A stretch of 8,546 bases of DNA from Eubacterium sp. (GCA_017543415.1 JAFYGD010000231.1:1-8546), one strand, 5' to 3'. Numbered from the stretch's first letter, positions 1-6,945 are shown. The notes: generated by a model from the sequence alone, not told the origin. Numbers and translations are program-made.

Positions 1-699
1 GAAATACTCGGTATTGCGGGCATTTCGGGCTCCGGCCAGAAGGAGCTTCTTGAAAGCATTGCAGGCCTTCAGAAATGCGAAAAGGGCTCAAGCATCCTTT
101 ATACCGACTCTGACGACGTTGAGCAGCAGCTTGTAGGCAGGTCGCCCAGGGAAATCAGAAAGCTCGGCGTTGCAATGAGCTTTGTTCCCGAAGACAGACT
201 CGGTATGGGCCTTGTAGGAAACATGGACATAACGGACAATATGATGCTGCGCTCCTATAAGAGCGGTAAAAGCGAATTTCTTGACAGGAAAAAGCCCAAA
301 AAGCTTGCGGAAGAAATTATTGAAGAGCTTGAGGTGGTAACTCCCGGTACAAACACCCCCGTAAGACGCCTTTCCGGCGGTAACGTACAAAAGGTGCTTG
401 TAGGCCGTGAAATTGCCCTTGAGCCGAGGCTTTTAATGGTAGCTTATCCCGTGCGCGGACTTGATATCAACTCCTCGTACACAATATACAACCTTCTTAA
501 CGAGCAGAAGGAAAAAGGCGTTTCAATCATATTCGTAGGCGAGGACCTTGACGTACTCATTGAGCTTTGCGACAGAATTATGGTTATCAACTCCGGCCAC
601 GTTACCGGTATAGTTGAAGGCAAAGGCGCAAAGAAAGAAGAGCTCGGACTTATGATGACAAAGAGCGTTGACAGGGAGGTGGCAGATAATGAGCAGTAA
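1..699 (+). CDS. Nucleoside ABC transporter ATP-binding protein, C-terminal nucleotide-binding domain (5' end outside window)
   Basis: The reading frame is open from base 1 to the TAA at 697-699 (232 codons). It matches the second nucleotide-binding domain of the RbsA/NupO-like ATPases, which are about 500 residues with two fused domains, so roughly the first half is missing. Seen: a loop GISGSGQKE (window residues 7-15) in place of a canonical Walker A with GK[ST]; the ABC signature LSGGNVQK (residues 124-131); a Walker B region LLMVAYPVRGLD (144-155) in which the usual Asp-Glu pair is Ala-Tyr; and no H-loop histidine near VGEDLD. Such degeneracy of the second domain is normal for this family, where the N-terminal domain is expected to carry the consensus site. 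The permeases that follow are of the BMP/nucleoside type, so the substrate is more likely purine nucleosides than ribose. The gene overlaps the next one by 11 bases, which suggests translational coupling. Confidence 0.93.
   Translation, partial: EILGIAGISGSGQKELLESIAGLQKCEKGSSILYTDSDDVEQQLVGRSPREIRKLGVAMSFVPEDRLGMGLVGNMDITDNMMLRSYKSGKSEFLDRKKPKKLAEEIIEELEVVTPGTNTPVRRLSGGNVQKVLVGREIALEPRLLMVAYPVRGLDINSSYTIYNLLNEQKEKGVSIIFVGEDLDVLIELCDRIMVINSGHVTGIVEGKGAKKEELGLMMTKSVDREVADNEQ
675..680 (+). promoter_or_regulatory. Ribosome binding site GGAGGT that fixes the start of the first permease
   Basis: GGAGGT lies 8 bases before the ATG at 689, inside the end of the ATPase gene. An in-frame TTG at 668 lies upstream of this site and has no comparable Shine-Dalgarno sequence, so ATG 689 is preferred. 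Confidence 0.85.
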
Positions 700-1801
700 A
701 GCACCCGCAAAAAAGCGTGAACCGCTGTTTCACGTTGTTAAAAGAGAGGCTATGCCCACCCTTAACGCCACGCTTGTAAGGCTCGGCTCAATTGTTGCCG
801 CGCTGATTGTCTGCGCTATAGTAACAATGGCGTTAACGGGCATTAACCCGATTAAGGTTTACGCAACAATGATTGACGGCGCTTTCGGCAGTTTAAGAAG
901 AGTATGGAACCTGCTGCAGAGCCTTGCAATGCTTCTGTGCGTTTCGCTTGCCGTAACTCCCGCGTTTAAAATGCGCTTCTGGAATATCGGCGCCGAAGGT
1001 CAGGTGCTTGTAGGCGGACTTGCTTCCGCGGCATGTATGATTTTAATGGGCAACAAGGTTCCCAACGCCGTTCTTATTATCACAATGATAATTGCAAGTA
1101 TAGCCGCAGGCGCAATCTGGGCGGTAATCCCCGCCGTGTTCAAGGCTACCCTTGACACCAACGAAACGCTGTTCACCCTTATGATGAACTACGTAGGAAT
1201 TCAGCTTGTTGCATATTTTGCAAGAGTATGGGAAAGCCCGAAGGGTTCGGGTACAATCGGCGTTATCAACGCAGGCACCCAGGCAGGCTGGTTCCCCGAC
1301 GTTTTCGGCCAGAAGTATTTTCTTAACGTTGTAATCGTTCTGGCTCTTACAATATTTATGTACGTTTACCTTAAGTACAGTAAACACGGTTATGAGATTG
1401 CCGTAGTCGGTGAATCGCAGAACACCGCAAGGTACATAGGCATTAACGTTAAAAAGGTTATCCTTCGTACAATGGTATTATCCGGAGCTGTCTGCGGTAT
1501 TGCAGGACTTCTTCTTGTAAGCGGAACAAGCCACACCATTACAACGGAAACCGCAGGCGGCAGAGGCTTTACCGCAATTATGGTAAGCTGGCTTGCCAAA
1601 TTCAACCCGATAGTAATGATTCTTACCGCGCTTTTGCTTTCCTTCCTTGAGGCGGGCGCACAGCAGATTGCAACCGAATTCGGACTTAACAAATCCTTCT
1701 CCGATATTTTAACGGGTATAATTCTTTTCTTCATTATAGGAAGCGAATTCTTCGTTAATTATCAGATAAAGTTTAATAAAGCGAACAAGGAGGTAAAGTA
1801 A
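689..1801 (+). CDS. Nucleoside ABC transporter permease (NupP/YufP-like)
   Basis: This 370-residue integral membrane protein belongs to the BPD_transp_2 permease family and would form half of the transmembrane channel of a nucleoside/BMP-type ABC importer. After a short basic N-terminus there are about eight to ten hydrophobic segments. The diagnostic loop FKMRFWNIGAEGQ (NIGAEGQ from about residue 99) matches the family's conserved FKAGLFNIGAEGQ-type motif. A second conserved cytoplasmic stretch includes GENP-like VGESQNTARYIGIN, expected to contact the ATPase. The start at ATG 689 is supported by GGAGGT with 8-base spacing. The gene overlaps the ATPase gene by 11 bases and ends one base before the next permease start. 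Length and motifs are intact. Assignment to purine nucleosides rests on family and on the downstream hpt; other BMP-type substrates such as autoinducer or pyrimidine nucleosides remain possible. Confidence 0.93.
   Translation: MSSKAPAKKREPLFHVVKREAMPTLNATLVRLGSIVAALIVCAIVTMALTGINPIKVYATMIDGAFGSLRRVWNLLQSLAMLLCVSLAVTPAFKMRFWNIGAEGQVLVGGLASAACMILMGNKVPNAVLIITMIIASIAAGAIWAVIPAVFKATLDTNETLFTLMMNYVGIQLVAYFARVWESPKGSGTIGVINAGTQAGWFPDVFGQKYFLNVVIVLALTIFMYVYLKYSKHGYEIAVVGESQNTARYIGINVKKVILRTMVLSGAVCGIAGLLLVSGTSHTITTETAGGRGFTAIMVSWLAKFNPIVMILTALLLSFLEAGAQQIATEFGLNKSFSDILTGIILFFIIGSEFFVNYQIKFNKANKEVK
1787..1794 (+). promoter_or_regulatory. Strong ribosome binding site AAGGAGGT for the second permease
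   Basis: AAGGAGGT is a near-perfect anti-16S match, 8 bases before ATG 1803, and is embedded in the last codons of the preceding gene. Confidence 0.9.
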
Positions 1802-1802
1802 A

Positions 1803-2804
1803 ATGGCAGTATTAAGCACAATTATTTCTTTATTTCCTCGTGCGGTAATGCAGGGCATTCCTATTCTTTACGGTGCCACGGGCGAAATTATGACCGAAAA
1901 ATCGGGCAACCTTAACCTCGGTATTCCCGGAATTATGTATATCGGCGGTATCAGCGGCGTAATAGGCGCGTTCCTTTACGAAAACGCTGCAGGCACGGGA
2001 AACCCGCTCAACGGTTTTCTTGCAATATTTATTCCGCTTATCTGCACAATTATAGGTTCTCTTATTGCAGGACTTATTTACTGCTTCCTTACGGTAACGC
2101 TGCGCGCTAACCAGAACGTAACGGGTCTTGCGCTGACCACCTTCGGCGTAGGCTTCGGAAACTTCTTCGGCGCATCGCTCATCAAGCTTGTTGACAGCGA
2201 CGTTCCTTCGGTTGCACTTTCAAGAACAAGCGCGTTCTTTGCAACAAAGCTTCCGTTTGCGGGCTCGCTCGGAGTTGTGGGAAAGCTTTTCTTCTCCTAC
2301 GGTTTCCTTGCTTACGCGGCGATTATTATTGCAATTATCTGCGCGTTCTTCCTTAACAAAACAAGGGGCGGCCTTCACCTTCGCGCAGTCGGCGAAAACC
2401 CCGCAACCGCAGACGCTGCAGGTATCAGCGTAACAAAATCCAAGTACCTTGCAACCTGCATAGGCTCGGTTATAGCAGGCCTCGGCGGTCTTTACTACGT
2501 AATGGACTACGCCAACGGCGTTTGGTCAAACGAAGGCTTCGGCGACAGAGGCTGGCTTGCAATAGCGCTCGTTATATTCGCTATATGGCGTCCGAACCTC
2601 GGTATTTTTGCCTCAATCATTTTCGGCGGACTTTACATTGTTTATCTCTTCGTTCCCGGACTTACGCTCAAGGCGCAGGAGCTTTTCAAAATGCTCCCCT
2701 ACATCGTAACGATTATCGTTCTTGTTGCGGTAAGTATCAGAAAGAAGAAGGAAAACCAGCCGCCCGAGGCGCTTGGGCTTTCATATTTCAGGGAAGAAAG
2801 ATAG
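1803..2804 (+). CDS. Nucleoside ABC transporter permease (NupQ/YufQ-like)
   Basis: This 333-residue integral membrane protein is the second BPD_transp_2 permease and should pair with the product of 689-1801 to form the channel. The N-terminal motif GATGEIMTEKSGNLNLGIPG matches the family's conserved ATGE...E+SG..NLG.EG block, except that the usually conserved Glu before the last Gly is Pro here. The cytoplasmic stretch LRAVGENPATADAAGI (beginning near base 2382) matches the family's conserved coupling region. About eight to nine hydrophobic segments are visible, and the C-terminus is short, charged and proline-containing. ATG 1803 follows AAGGAGGT by 8 bases, and one base separates it from the previous stop. 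Family length is normal, so the gene looks intact. Confidence 0.93.
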   Translation: MAVLSTIISLFPRAVMQGIPILYGATGEIMTEKSGNLNLGIPGIMYIGGISGVIGAFLYENAAGTGNPLNGFLAIFIPLICTIIGSLIAGLIYCFLTVTLRANQNVTGLALTTFGVGFGNFFGASLIKLVDSDVPSVALSRTSAFFATKLPFAGSLGVVGKLFFSYGFLAYAAIIIAIICAFFLNKTRGGLHLRAVGENPATADAAGISVTKSKYLATCIGSVIAGLGGLYYVMDYANGVWSNEGFGDRGWLAIALVIFAIWRPNLGIFASIIFGGLYIVYLFVPGLTLKAQELFKMLPYIVTIIVLVAVSIRKKKENQPPEALGLSYFREER

Positions 2805-2814
2805 TTATTTAAAT

Positions 2815-2842
2815 GCGGAATTCGGAATTAGGGATTAGGATA
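2815..2842 (+). repeat. Imperfect 7-bp tandem repeat forming the hpt leader and ribosome binding site
   Basis: Four head-to-tail heptamers can be laid out: GCGGAAT, TCGGAAT, TAGGGAT, TAGGATA (2815-2821, 2822-2828, 2829-2835, 2836-2842). They fill most of the 40-base gap between the permease stop and the hpt start. The last unit provides AGGA at 2837-2840, 4 bases before ATG 2845, and TAGGG at 2829-2833 is a second possible anti-16S match. No promoter or terminator is visible in this gap, so hpt is probably read through from the transporter genes. Confidence 0.6.
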
Positions 2843-2844
2843 AT

Positions 2845-3390
2845 ATGGAACAACTTAACAAAGACATAAACGAGGTGCTCGTTTCGGCTGAACAGCTTGA
2901 AGAGATTAACAAACGCCTCGGCGAACAGATTACAAAGGATTTTGAAGGCAAAAACCTTCTTGTTGTAGGTATACTTAAAGGCTCGGTTTACTTTATGACC
3001 GACCTTACAAGATACATTGACCTTCCGCTTAAGCTTGACTTCCTTGCGGTTTCAAGCTACGGCAGCGGAACGCGTTCCTCAGGTGCGGTTAAAATCATTA
3101 AGGATATTGATATTGACCTTCAGGGCTACGACCTTCTTTTAATTGAGGATATCCTTGATTCGGGCAGAACCCTTGACTACGTAAGCCGTATGCTTGCAAC
3201 AAGGGGCGCAAATTCAATTTCAATCTGCACCCTTCTTGACAAACCCGAAAGGCGCGTTGTTGACCTTACGCCCGACTACGTAGGCTGTTCGGTACCCGAT
3301 GAATTCGTTGTGGGCTACGGACTTGACTACGACCAGAAGTACCGCAACCTGCCCTACATCGGCTCACTGAAAAGGGAAATCTATGAGTAA
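2845..3390 (+). CDS. hpt: Hypoxanthine phosphoribosyltransferase
   Basis: This cytosolic salvage enzyme transfers the phosphoribosyl group of PRPP to hypoxanthine or guanine, giving IMP or GMP plus pyrophosphate. At 181 residues it has the usual bacterial length. Seen: the pyrophosphate-binding LKGS (residues 44-47), the flexible-loop SSYG followed by GTRSSG (70-80), the PRPP-binding motif LLIEDILDSGRTL with the acidic pair E101-D102 (98-110), the base-contacting region DKPERR (132-137) and the C-terminal VVGYGLDYDQKYRNLPYI (155-172), all typical of HPRT. ATG 2845 is preceded by a repeat-derived AGGA. The gene lies 40 bases after the transporter permeases and overlaps the next gene by 8 bases. 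The coupling of uptake and salvage supports purines as the transporter's cargo. Hpt is distinguished from Apt or Xpt by the DKPERR and GLDYDQKYRNLP motifs. I found no missing catalytic residue. Confidence 0.96.
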   Translation: MEQLNKDINEVLVSAEQLEEINKRLGEQITKDFEGKNLLVVGILKGSVYFMTDLTRYIDLPLKLDFLAVSSYGSGTRSSGAVKIIKDIDIDLQGYDLLLIEDILDSGRTLDYVSRMLATRGANSISICTLLDKPERRVVDLTPDYVGCSVPDEFVVGYGLDYDQKYRNLPYIGSLKREIYE

Positions 3391-4048
3391 AAAACGGCTT
3401 CCCTCGGAGCTTTGCTGGGTGCTCGGTATGATAATAATGCCCTTTGCCATTTCAATAATGACAAAAGCAAACCTGGGGCTTTCAATGATAGCCGCGCCTA
3501 CGTTTATAATCAGCGAAAAGGTTCCCTTTTTAACCTACGGTCAAACTGAATATATTTTTCAGGCGCTTGTTCTTGCTTTAATGTGCGTTACGGTTAAAAA
3601 GTTCAAACCGACTTACCTTACGTCCTTCCTTTCGGCAATTGTTTACGGCTCTGTACTTGACCTTTTTATATGGCTACTGCGCCCCGTTACAATTGAGGCA
3701 ATGTGGCTTAGGATTATTGTTTTTGTCCTCGGTATGGTCTTAACCTCCGTAGGCGTTGCGCTTTTTATGAACACCTACCTTGCACCGTGCGCATACGATT
3801 ACTTTGTAAGAACGGTTGTTAAAGAAAAGCAGCTTGACTTAAGAAAAGTCAAGCTCGGCTTTGACTTTGCCTTTCTTATAATCGGAACCGCGCTTACGCT
3901 GCTGCTGTTTCATAAGTTTATCGGCGTTACGGCAGGAACGCTTGTAATAGCGGTTTGCAACGGCAATATTATAGCCTTTGTACACAAACGAATTAACAAA
4001 AGCTTTGAGGTTTACAACGCATTCCCAAGGCTTGCAAAACACTTTTAA
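3383..4048 (+). CDS. YczE/YitT-like (DUF6198-type) integral membrane protein
   Basis: This 221-residue protein has about five or six hydrophobic segments: near residues 11-27, 33-47, 56-70, 81-98, 107-129 and 159-200. The N-terminal region with KANLGLSMIAAP resembles the start of YczE/YyaS/YitT-type membrane proteins, whose biochemical role is not established. ATG 3383 sits inside the end of hpt (ATGAGTAA contains both the start and the hpt stop), an 8-base overlap, with AGGGA 5 bases upstream, so translation is probably coupled to hpt. A hairpin terminator directly follows. The position at the end of a nucleoside uptake and salvage operon makes a role in nucleobase or nucleoside handling plausible, but that is inference only. 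No enzymatic motif is visible. Confidence 0.78.
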   Translation: MSKKRLPSELCWVLGMIIMPFAISIMTKANLGLSMIAAPTFIISEKVPFLTYGQTEYIFQALVLALMCVTVKKFKPTYLTSFLSAIVYGSVLDLFIWLLRPVTIEAMWLRIIVFVLGMVLTSVGVALFMNTYLAPCAYDYFVRTVVKEKQLDLRKVKLGFDFAFLIIGTALTLLLFHKFIGVTAGTLVIAVCNGNIIAFVHKRINKSFEVYNAFPRLAKHF

Positions 4049-4050
4049 AA

Positions 4051-4080
4051 AGCAGCTCTTTAAGAGTTGCTTTTTTTATT
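4051..4080 (+). terminator. Rho-independent terminator of the nucleoside transport/hpt operon
   Basis: AGCAGCTCTT (4051-4060) pairs with AAGAGTTGCT (4062-4071) with one G-T wobble; in practice the innermost pairs open to form the loop. A run of T (4071-4077) follows. It begins 2 bases after the stop codon at 4046-4048. An A run precedes the stem. Confidence 0.88.
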
Positions 4081-4082
4081 AC

Positions 4083-4111
4083 TATACATTTTTAAACTTA
4101 TGTGATATAAT
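4083..4111 (+). promoter_or_regulatory. Sigma-A-type promoter for the secreted protein/MFS unit
   Basis: A perfect -10 TATAAT (4106-4111) carries an extended TGA (4103-4105). A -35-like TATACA (4083-4088, 4 of 6 matches to TTGACA) lies at the optimal 17-base spacing, immediately after the preceding terminator. Predicted transcription start is near 4118, right at the Shine-Dalgarno sequence, so the leader would be only about ten bases. Confidence 0.75.
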
Positions 4112-4117
4112 CGCATT

Positions 4118-4123
4118 AGGTGG
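4118..4123 (+). promoter_or_regulatory. Ribosome binding site AGGTGG that decides the start of the secreted protein
   Basis: AGGTGG lies 5 bases before ATG 4129. The in-frame GTG at 4120 is inside this site, so it is rejected as a start. ATG 4129 gives a signal peptide that begins directly with its basic residues (MKRR). Confidence 0.75.
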
Positions 4124-4128
4124 TAAAA

Positions 4129-5457
4129 ATGAAAAGAAGGGCTATGTGTTTTATTTTTTCGCTGCTGCTTTTGCTGACGGCTTTTCCGTTTGCCGCTTCC
4201 GCGGCGGAAAGCTACGGCATTGTTATTGATGGCGTTGAGGTTACAAGTGATAACGCCTCAGATATTCTCGGCGACGGTACGGTAAGCTTTTCCCCCGAAA
4301 AAAGCACTCTTAACCTTAAAGGCGCAAACCTTAAGGGCGCGGAGTTTGAGGACTATATAGCAGCAATTTCAATTAACCGTACCGAAGAAACCGTTATCAA
4401 TGTTGAAAGCGAAAGCAAAATTCACATTAATCCGGGTAAAGACCTTGATACAGCGGGCGTTTTTTCGGTTAACAGCGTTCGCTTTACGGGCGAAAGGCTT
4501 GAGATAGTAATTTATCCCTGTGCCGTTGCAATAGGCGTTTATTCCGATAAGGGCGGAGTTGTTTTTGACAACAACATCATTTACATTGACGCCGCCAATG
4601 CAACCGAAACGGGCATAGGCGTTTACGGCAATACAAGAGTACGCTTTGAAAACGCCAATGTAAGAATTTACGGAACAATGGAGGCCTGTGTCTGCCCCGG
4701 TGCAACGGAATACGCGGGCGGAGCTTACTTTATGGGCGAGGTTGAGGCTGACGCAGAGCACGGCGCTTATAAGTATCTTGTATACATCCCGCCGCAGCCC
4801 GAAGATGATGATAATCCGCCCGGGGATAAGGATGACCTTCCTCCGGCTGAGGAAGAGGAAAAGGATATTATTGACACCGATACGGACTGGAAGGACGTAA
4901 AGGGCTCCCGCTTTTTACCGCTTATGCTCAGGGCAAAAGCCAAAAAGCGGACAATAACACTTACCTGGAAAAAGGTAAAGGGCGCGGACGGCTACATCAT
5001 TTACGGCGCGCGTTGCGGCAGTAAAATGAAAAGGCTTAAAACAATTAAAAGCGCAGGCACTCTGAAGCGCAGCTTTAAAAAGCTTAAAAAAGGAAAGTAT
5101 TATAAATACATTGTTGTTGCGTATAAAAACACTGACAGCACAAGAAAGGTAATTGCAAAATCCAAATCCGTTCACTGTAAAACCGCAGGCGGAAAAAGGG
5201 GCAACCCCACGGGCATTAAGCTGAAAACCACGGCGCTGACTGTAAAAAAAGGCAAATCAAAAACCCTGCGCCCCGTTTTACTTTCAAATAAAAAGGTTGC
5301 AATTCATATTGCCGCTTTCCGCTATGAAAGCTCAAAGCCCTCCGTTGCCGCCGTTAACAAAAACGGAAAAATAACGGCAAAGAAAAAGGGCACGGCATAT
5401 ATTTATGTAATAACCCAGAACGGGCTATATAAAAAGGTAAAAATAACCGTTAATTAA
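4129..5457 (+). CDS. Secreted multidomain surface protein with FN3-like and BIG2-like C-terminal domains
   Basis: The 442-residue product begins with a Sec signal peptide: MKRR, a leucine-rich core (about 8-21) and a cleavage site after ASA25; no lipobox Cys is present. Residues about 29-215 are beta-rich, opening with IDGVEVTSDNASDILGDGTV, a motif of modules found in many gut Clostridia surface proteins; alternating hydrophobics and Gly/Asn turns hint at a beta-helix-like fold. Residues 221-253 are a Pro/Asp/Glu-rich linker. Residues about 265-350 look like a fibronectin type III domain (LTWKKVKGADGYIIYG), and 359-442 like a bacterial Ig-like BIG2 domain (SKPSVAAVNKNGKITAKKKGTAYI). The last 190 residues are extremely lysine-rich. 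No LPXTG anchor or catalytic motif is seen. It is probably cell-wall associated or released, with carbohydrate or surface binding inferred. A promoter lies just upstream, and the MFS gene follows after 12 bases. Confidence 0.85.
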   Translation: MKRRAMCFIFSLLLLLTAFPFAASAAESYGIVIDGVEVTSDNASDILGDGTVSFSPEKSTLNLKGANLKGAEFEDYIAAISINRTEETVINVESESKIHINPGKDLDTAGVFSVNSVRFTGERLEIVIYPCAVAIGVYSDKGGVVFDNNIIYIDAANATETGIGVYGNTRVRFENANVRIYGTMEACVCPGATEYAGGAYFMGEVEADAEHGAYKYLVYIPPQPEDDDNPPGDKDDLPPAEEEEKDIIDTDTDWKDVKGSRFLPLMLRAKAKKRTITLTWKKVKGADGYIIYGARCGSKMKRLKTIKSAGTLKRSFKKLKKGKYYKYIVVAYKNTDSTRKVIAKSKSVHCKTAGGKRGNPTGIKLKTTALTVKKGKSKTLRPVLLSNKKVAIHIAAFRYESSKPSVAAVNKNGKITAKKKGTAYIYVITQNGLYKKVKITVN

Positions 5458-5465
5458 AGGAGAGG
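5458..5465 (+). promoter_or_regulatory. Ribosome binding site AGGAGAGG of the MFS symporter gene
   Basis: AGGAGAGG starts directly after the preceding stop codon (5455-5457), with the AGGAG core 7 bases before ATG 5470. There is no room for a separate promoter, which supports cotranscription with the secreted protein. Confidence 0.8.
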
Positions 5466-5469
5466 TTTT

Positions 5470-6897
5470 ATGGAAAATGTACTTCCTGTTCAAGAGGACA
5501 AAAAGCATGTAAAGCCAAGTGAATTTGTGCTGTACCTCGTTGCCGTATTCTTTTACACGAATATGACCGGTATGGTAGGCAACTTCAGAAACGCTTACAT
5601 TGTAAACGTTCTCAGGCTGTCAGACTCCCAGGCATCGCTTTACAACACCCTGCTCAGCATTATCCCCTTCTTCCTGAATTTCTTTATCGCAATGTATATT
5701 GACGGAAGAAAGGTCGGAAAAAGGGGCAAGTTCAAGCCGCTCGGCATTTATGCGGCTATCCCCACAGGCGTCCTGCTCGTTCTGAGCTTCTTTACCCCCA
5801 AGTTTTTAAGCGGAACGCTCGTTATGATTTATATTGTAACCATCGGCGTTGCGTGGGCGATTACAACCCATTTCGGCAACTCCGTCAATATGGTTGCCAT
5901 TGTTATGACGCCTAATATGAAGGAGCGCGATACGGTAATTTCCTTCAGGAGCATTTCCTCCGCGGTAGGTAATTCAGCCCCGCTTGTAATCCTTCTTGTA
6001 ATAGGTTTAATCTGGAAGGATAACGAGGGACTTCAGTACATAATCGGCGCAGGTCTCTGCGGCGTTGTAGGCGTTATTACAATGCTTCTCGGCATGTCCG
6101 CGGTTAAGGAGCGCGTTGTTTACACTGCGGAAAAGAAAAACCCGCTGCTCGGCTTTAAGGATATTCTTACCAATAAATACGCCTGGGCAATTATTGCTTC
6201 CGACTTTTTAAAGAGCTTCAGGGGTATTGCAACCTATCTCGGTCCGTTCCTTGCGGCTGCGCTGCTCGGTTCAACCTCAAAGTTTTTACTTTTCGGTCTG
6301 CCCACGGGTATCGGTCCGGCGGTAGGTATGCTTGTCATCAACTTCCTGCTTAAAAAGTTCAACTCAAAGGTGCTTTATATTGCAAGCGGTATTTACTCCG
6401 TAATTATTAACGTTGTTGCTTTCGGAATCGGTTACACCTATTTCAAGAGCGGAAACAAGGCGCTACAGATTGTATTTATTATTGCGCTGTTCTTAATCGG
6501 ACTTCAGTTCGGCGCTTCAAACCTTCTTCCCACAATGTTCCAGGCAGACGTTCTTGAGGATATGGAGCTTAAAACAGGCAAACGCCTTGACGCAACGCTT
6601 CCTACCGTTATAGGCATAGGTACAATGATTAGCGGTACAATAGCAAGCGCGCTTGCGCCGAGAATTCTTTACGGCGAGCATTCAATAATCCATTATATTC
6701 AGCCCACGGATTTAATTCCGAACCCCGAGCAAAGCCTGAACACAAAGATTGCAATGCTGTTCTTCTACACGGTATTCCACGGAATTATGATGTTCCTTGC
6801 AGGCGTTCCCTTCTTCTTCTACAAGCTTACGGGCAAAACGAAAGAGGAAATGCACGAAGCAGTACTTAAACAGCGTGAGCAAATTGAAAACAGTTAA
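5470..6897 (+). CDS. GPH-family (glycoside-pentoside-hexuronide) MFS symporter
   Basis: This 475-residue protein has about twelve hydrophobic segments and looks like a sugar:cation symporter of the GPH/MFS_2 type. Seen: the cytoplasmic loop after the second membrane segment, IDGRKVGKRGKFKPL (D78 onwards), which matches the family's Asp-Arg...Gly-Lys/Arg-[FR]-[RK]-Pro motif; and the second-half loop ADVLEDMELKTGKRLDA (about residues 359-375), which matches the family's D..E..TGKR signature. The C-terminus is a charged cytoplasmic tail. Start ATG 5470 has a good Shine-Dalgarno. The gene lies 12 bases after the secreted protein gene, shares its promoter and ends at a strong terminator. No glycosidase, kinase or isomerase gene is adjacent, so the substrate cannot be named from context. 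GPH proteins in Clostridia are often annotated only as MFS transporters. Confidence 0.86.
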   Translation: MENVLPVQEDKKHVKPSEFVLYLVAVFFYTNMTGMVGNFRNAYIVNVLRLSDSQASLYNTLLSIIPFFLNFFIAMYIDGRKVGKRGKFKPLGIYAAIPTGVLLVLSFFTPKFLSGTLVMIYIVTIGVAWAITTHFGNSVNMVAIVMTPNMKERDTVISFRSISSAVGNSAPLVILLVIGLIWKDNEGLQYIIGAGLCGVVGVITMLLGMSAVKERVVYTAEKKNPLLGFKDILTNKYAWAIIASDFLKSFRGIATYLGPFLAAALLGSTSKFLLFGLPTGIGPAVGMLVINFLLKKFNSKVLYIASGIYSVIINVVAFGIGYTYFKSGNKALQIVFIIALFLIGLQFGASNLLPTMFQADVLEDMELKTGKRLDATLPTVIGIGTMISGTIASALAPRILYGEHSIIHYIQPTDLIPNPEQSLNTKIAMLFFYTVFHGIMMFLAGVPFFFYKLTGKTKEEMHEAVLKQREQIENS

Positions 6898-6901
6898 AAG
6901 T

Positions 6902-6940
6902 AAAAACCTCTGTGAGAAGTAATCTCACAGAGGCTTTTTT
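6902..6940. terminator. Bidirectional rho-independent terminator between convergent genes
   Basis: CCTCTGTGAGA (6907-6917) pairs perfectly with TCTCACAGAGG (6923-6933) around a 5-base loop. T6935-6940 follows on the + strand, and A6902-6906 gives a T run on the - strand. It lies 9 bases after the MFS stop and just beyond the stop of the convergent gene (6946), so it can end both transcripts. Confidence 0.92.
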
Positions 6941-6945
6941 ATTCA

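Noticed and set aside
668..688. Upstream TTG start for the first permease
   Set aside because: It lies before the GGAGGT site, adds seven poorly conserved-looking residues, and ATG 689 has ideal spacing.
88..710. Minus-strand open frames opposite the ATPase gene
   Set aside because: They are antisense to a gene with clear ABC motifs and have no protein family features.
1043..1734. Two 114-codon minus-strand open frames opposite the first permease
   Set aside because: They lie antisense to a well-supported permease gene, show no recognisable family and have Cys-rich, atypical composition; they are shadows.
2815..2842. CRISPR-like or attachment site
   Set aside because: The units are 7 bp with no spacers and no adjacent cas or integrase genes.
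2805..2844. Separate promoter for hpt
   Set aside because: No -10/-35 pair is visible; the gap is short and filled by the heptamer repeat.
4120..4128. GTG start for the secreted protein
   Set aside because: The codon is part of the Shine-Dalgarno AGGTGG itself; ATG 4129 is 5 bases downstream of that site and gives a clean signal peptide.
4369..5175. Minus-strand and alternate-frame open frames within the secreted protein gene
   Set aside because: The coding frame 4129-5457 has a signal peptide, domains, promoter and ribosome binding site; the others have none.
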